DNA of 5,957 nt from JADLEX01 sp964586775 (lineage in GTDB: Bacteria > Lernaellota > Lernaellaia > JACKCT01): contig CAZPJD010000146.1 in assembly GCA_964586775.1 (NCBI GenBank), positions 1 through 5,957 of the forward strand. Direction: 5' to 3'. The notes under the pieces were generated by a model that had not been told where the DNA came from, did no database searches, and saw only the letters and a list, made by a program, of their open reading frames with translations. Positions 5,123 through 5,957 of the stretch are shown in pieces (positions within the stretch are counted from its first letter, which is position 1; the number at the start of each line of letters is the position of its first letter). The position numbers and the translations under genes were made by a program.

Positions 5123-5957
5123 CTAGCAGCCGCAGCAATTCCCGTTGTTGCCGTCGTCGTCGTCGCCCCGGTCGCCGAGGCCGGTGTCGTCGTCGGAATC
5201 ATCGTCCGTCGTGTCGTCGTCGCCCGGATGAACGTCGTCGTCGGCATCATCGTCGAGATCGTCATCTGAATCGTCGTCGCTATCGTCGTCCGAATCATCG
5301 TCGCTGTCGTCATCGGCGTCGTCATCGGAGTCGTCGTCCGAGTCATCGTCCGAGTCGTCATCCGAGTCATCGTCCGAATCATCGTCCGAATCATCGTCCG
5401 AATCATCGTCCGAGTCGTCGTCGCTATCGTCGTCGGAGTCGTCGTCCGCGTCGTCGTCGCTATCGTCATCCGAATCGTCGTCCGCGTCGTCGTCGGAGTC
5501 ATCATCCGAATCGTCGTCCGCCGTATCGTCATCAGCGGTGTCATCATCCGCCGTGTCGTCGTCAGCCGTGTCGTCATCGGCGATGTCGTCATCCCCCGTA
5601 TCGTCGTCACCGCTATCCGTTGTCGTGGTCGTGCTGGTGGTGGTCACGATGGTCGTCGTGGTCGACGGTTCCATCGTCGTCGTCGTGATCGTGGTGGTGG
5701 TCGTCGGCTCCATCGTCGTCGTAACAACCGTGGTCGTCGTGGTGGACGTCGACGTCGTCGTGGTCGGCGGTGTCGTGGTGGTGGTTGTCGTCGTCGTGGT
5801 CGGCGGCGTCGTGGTGGTGGTTGTCGTCGTCGTGGTCGGCGGCGTCGTGGTGGTGGTGGTCGTCGTGGTCGGCGGCGTCGTGGTGGTGGTGGTCGTCGTG
5901 GTCGTGGTTGTCGTTCCGAAGAGGAAGAACCGATCGATCGCCCAGTACGAGATGATG
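5123..5957 (-). CDS. Thr/Pro-linker, Asp-rich repeat protein with Cys-terminal tail, 5'-partial
   Basis: The frame is open to the right edge, giving 277 visible residues; the Met encoded at 5713-5711 lies inside a Thr tract and is not the start. The visible N-terminal part is IISYWAIDRFFLFG. Then come long Thr runs broken by four Pro-Pro pairs (residues about 15-77) and a mixed Thr/Ser/Val/Met-Glu-Pro stretch to about 113. An acidic domain follows, with ADDDT pentads, then about 95 residues of mostly DDDS/DDDA tetrads (about 147-241). The chain ends DDDDGNNGNCCGC. No catalytic domain is visible. By analogy with known surface proteins, the Thr/Pro part would be an extended, possibly glycosylated linker and the Asp part a calcium-binding or surface-exposed spacer. 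From memory, Asp-rich tails ending in Cys-Gly-Cys occur in some deltaproteobacteria-like genomes, where they may be sorting signals. The functional domain probably lies upstream. The mixed synonymous codons argue for a translated protein. Confidence 0.8.
   Translation of the reverse strand, partial: IISYWAIDRFFLFGTTTTTTTTTTTTTPPTTTTTTTTTPPTTTTTTTTTTPPTTTTTTTTTTPPTTTTSTSTTTTTVVTTTMEPTTTTTITTTTMEPSTTTTIVTTTSTTTTTDSGDDDTGDDDIADDDTADDDTADDDTADDDTADDDSDDDSDDDADDDSDDDSDDDADDDSDDDSDDDSDDDSDDDSDDDSDDDSDDDSDDDSDDDSDDDADDDSDDDSDDDSDDDSDDDLDDDADDDVHPGDDDTTDDDSDDDTGLGDRGDDDDGNNGNCCGC
5234..5518 (-). repeat. 12-bp tandem repeats encoding DDDS/DDDA tetrads
   Basis: About 24 units of 12 bp encode three Asp followed by Ser, Ala or once Leu. 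Three adjacent copies at 5371-5406 are identical (CGTCCGAATCAT on the plus strand), and others differ at synonymous sites. Upstream in the gene, 15-bp units (about 5510-5584) encode ADDDT. The length always keeps the frame. Replication slippage or recombination is the likely source. Confidence 0.9.
5765..5914 (-). repeat. 36/33-bp minisatellite encoding the Thr-run/Pro-Pro linker
   Basis: Pro-Pro codon pairs occur at 5765-5770, 5801-5806, 5837-5842 and 5870-5875, spaced 36, 36 and 33 bp, with 10, 10 and 9 Thr codons between them. A 13-Thr run follows the last pair toward the protein's N-terminus. Spacings are multiples of three. Thr codons are mixed ACC, ACG and ACA. Confidence 0.85.

Noticed and set aside
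5711..5713. ATG as the start of the acidic-repeat gene
   Set aside because: The same frame continues upstream through the Thr/Pro linker to the window edge, and no Shine-Dalgarno precedes this codon.
5234..5914. Possible CRISPR array
   Set aside because: The repeats are 12, 15 and 33-36 bp, contiguous without unique spacers, and encode an in-frame protein repeat.

Overview
The window is GC-rich (clearly above 60% by eye) bacterial chromosomal DNA. It encodes a RecA, a PilT-type pilus ATPase, a seven-iron ferredoxin and two apparent surface or exported proteins. The set fits a Gram-negative, deltaproteobacteria-like lineage (Myxococcota, Bdellovibrionota, Candidatus Lernaellota and relatives) with type IV pili. 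No rRNA or other taxonomic marker beyond recA is present, so this placement is inference.

Layout, left to right. (1) Bases 2-982, plus strand: the 3' part of a subtilisin-like serine protease, open at the left edge, with the end of its propeptide and a full catalytic domain. (2) Bases 983-1055: a convergent gap with a heptamer tandem repeat and a GC-rich hairpin. (3) Bases 1056-4428, minus strand: three co-directional genes, read from the right as a membrane-anchored helical protein of unknown function, recA, and a pilT/pilU-like retraction ATPase. recA and the ATPase gene are 31 bp apart and probably co-transcribed. A 12-bp perfect palindrome lies between the first gene and recA. (4) Bases 4429-4577: a divergent promoter region with a 21-bp dyad. 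(5) Bases 4578-4892, plus strand: fdxA, which very likely starts at a GTG. (6) Bases 4893-5122: a convergent gap packed with hairpins, including a 155-bp stretch bounded by imperfect terminal inverted repeats that looks like a small non-autonomous element. (7) Bases 5123-5957, minus strand: the C-terminal part of an unusual low-complexity protein, open at the right edge. It has a Thr/Pro linker, an Asp-rich DDDS repeat domain and a Cys-Cys-Gly-Cys C-terminus.

The genes do not form one obvious pathway. recA is housekeeping DNA repair, the PilT-like ATPase powers pilus retraction, FdxA carries electrons, and the protease and acidic-tail protein probably act outside the cytoplasm. The items most worth a second look are the Thr-linker/Asp-repeat/Cys-terminal architecture and the hairpin element beside fdxA. 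I found no CRISPR array, defence system, tRNA, rRNA or transposase gene.
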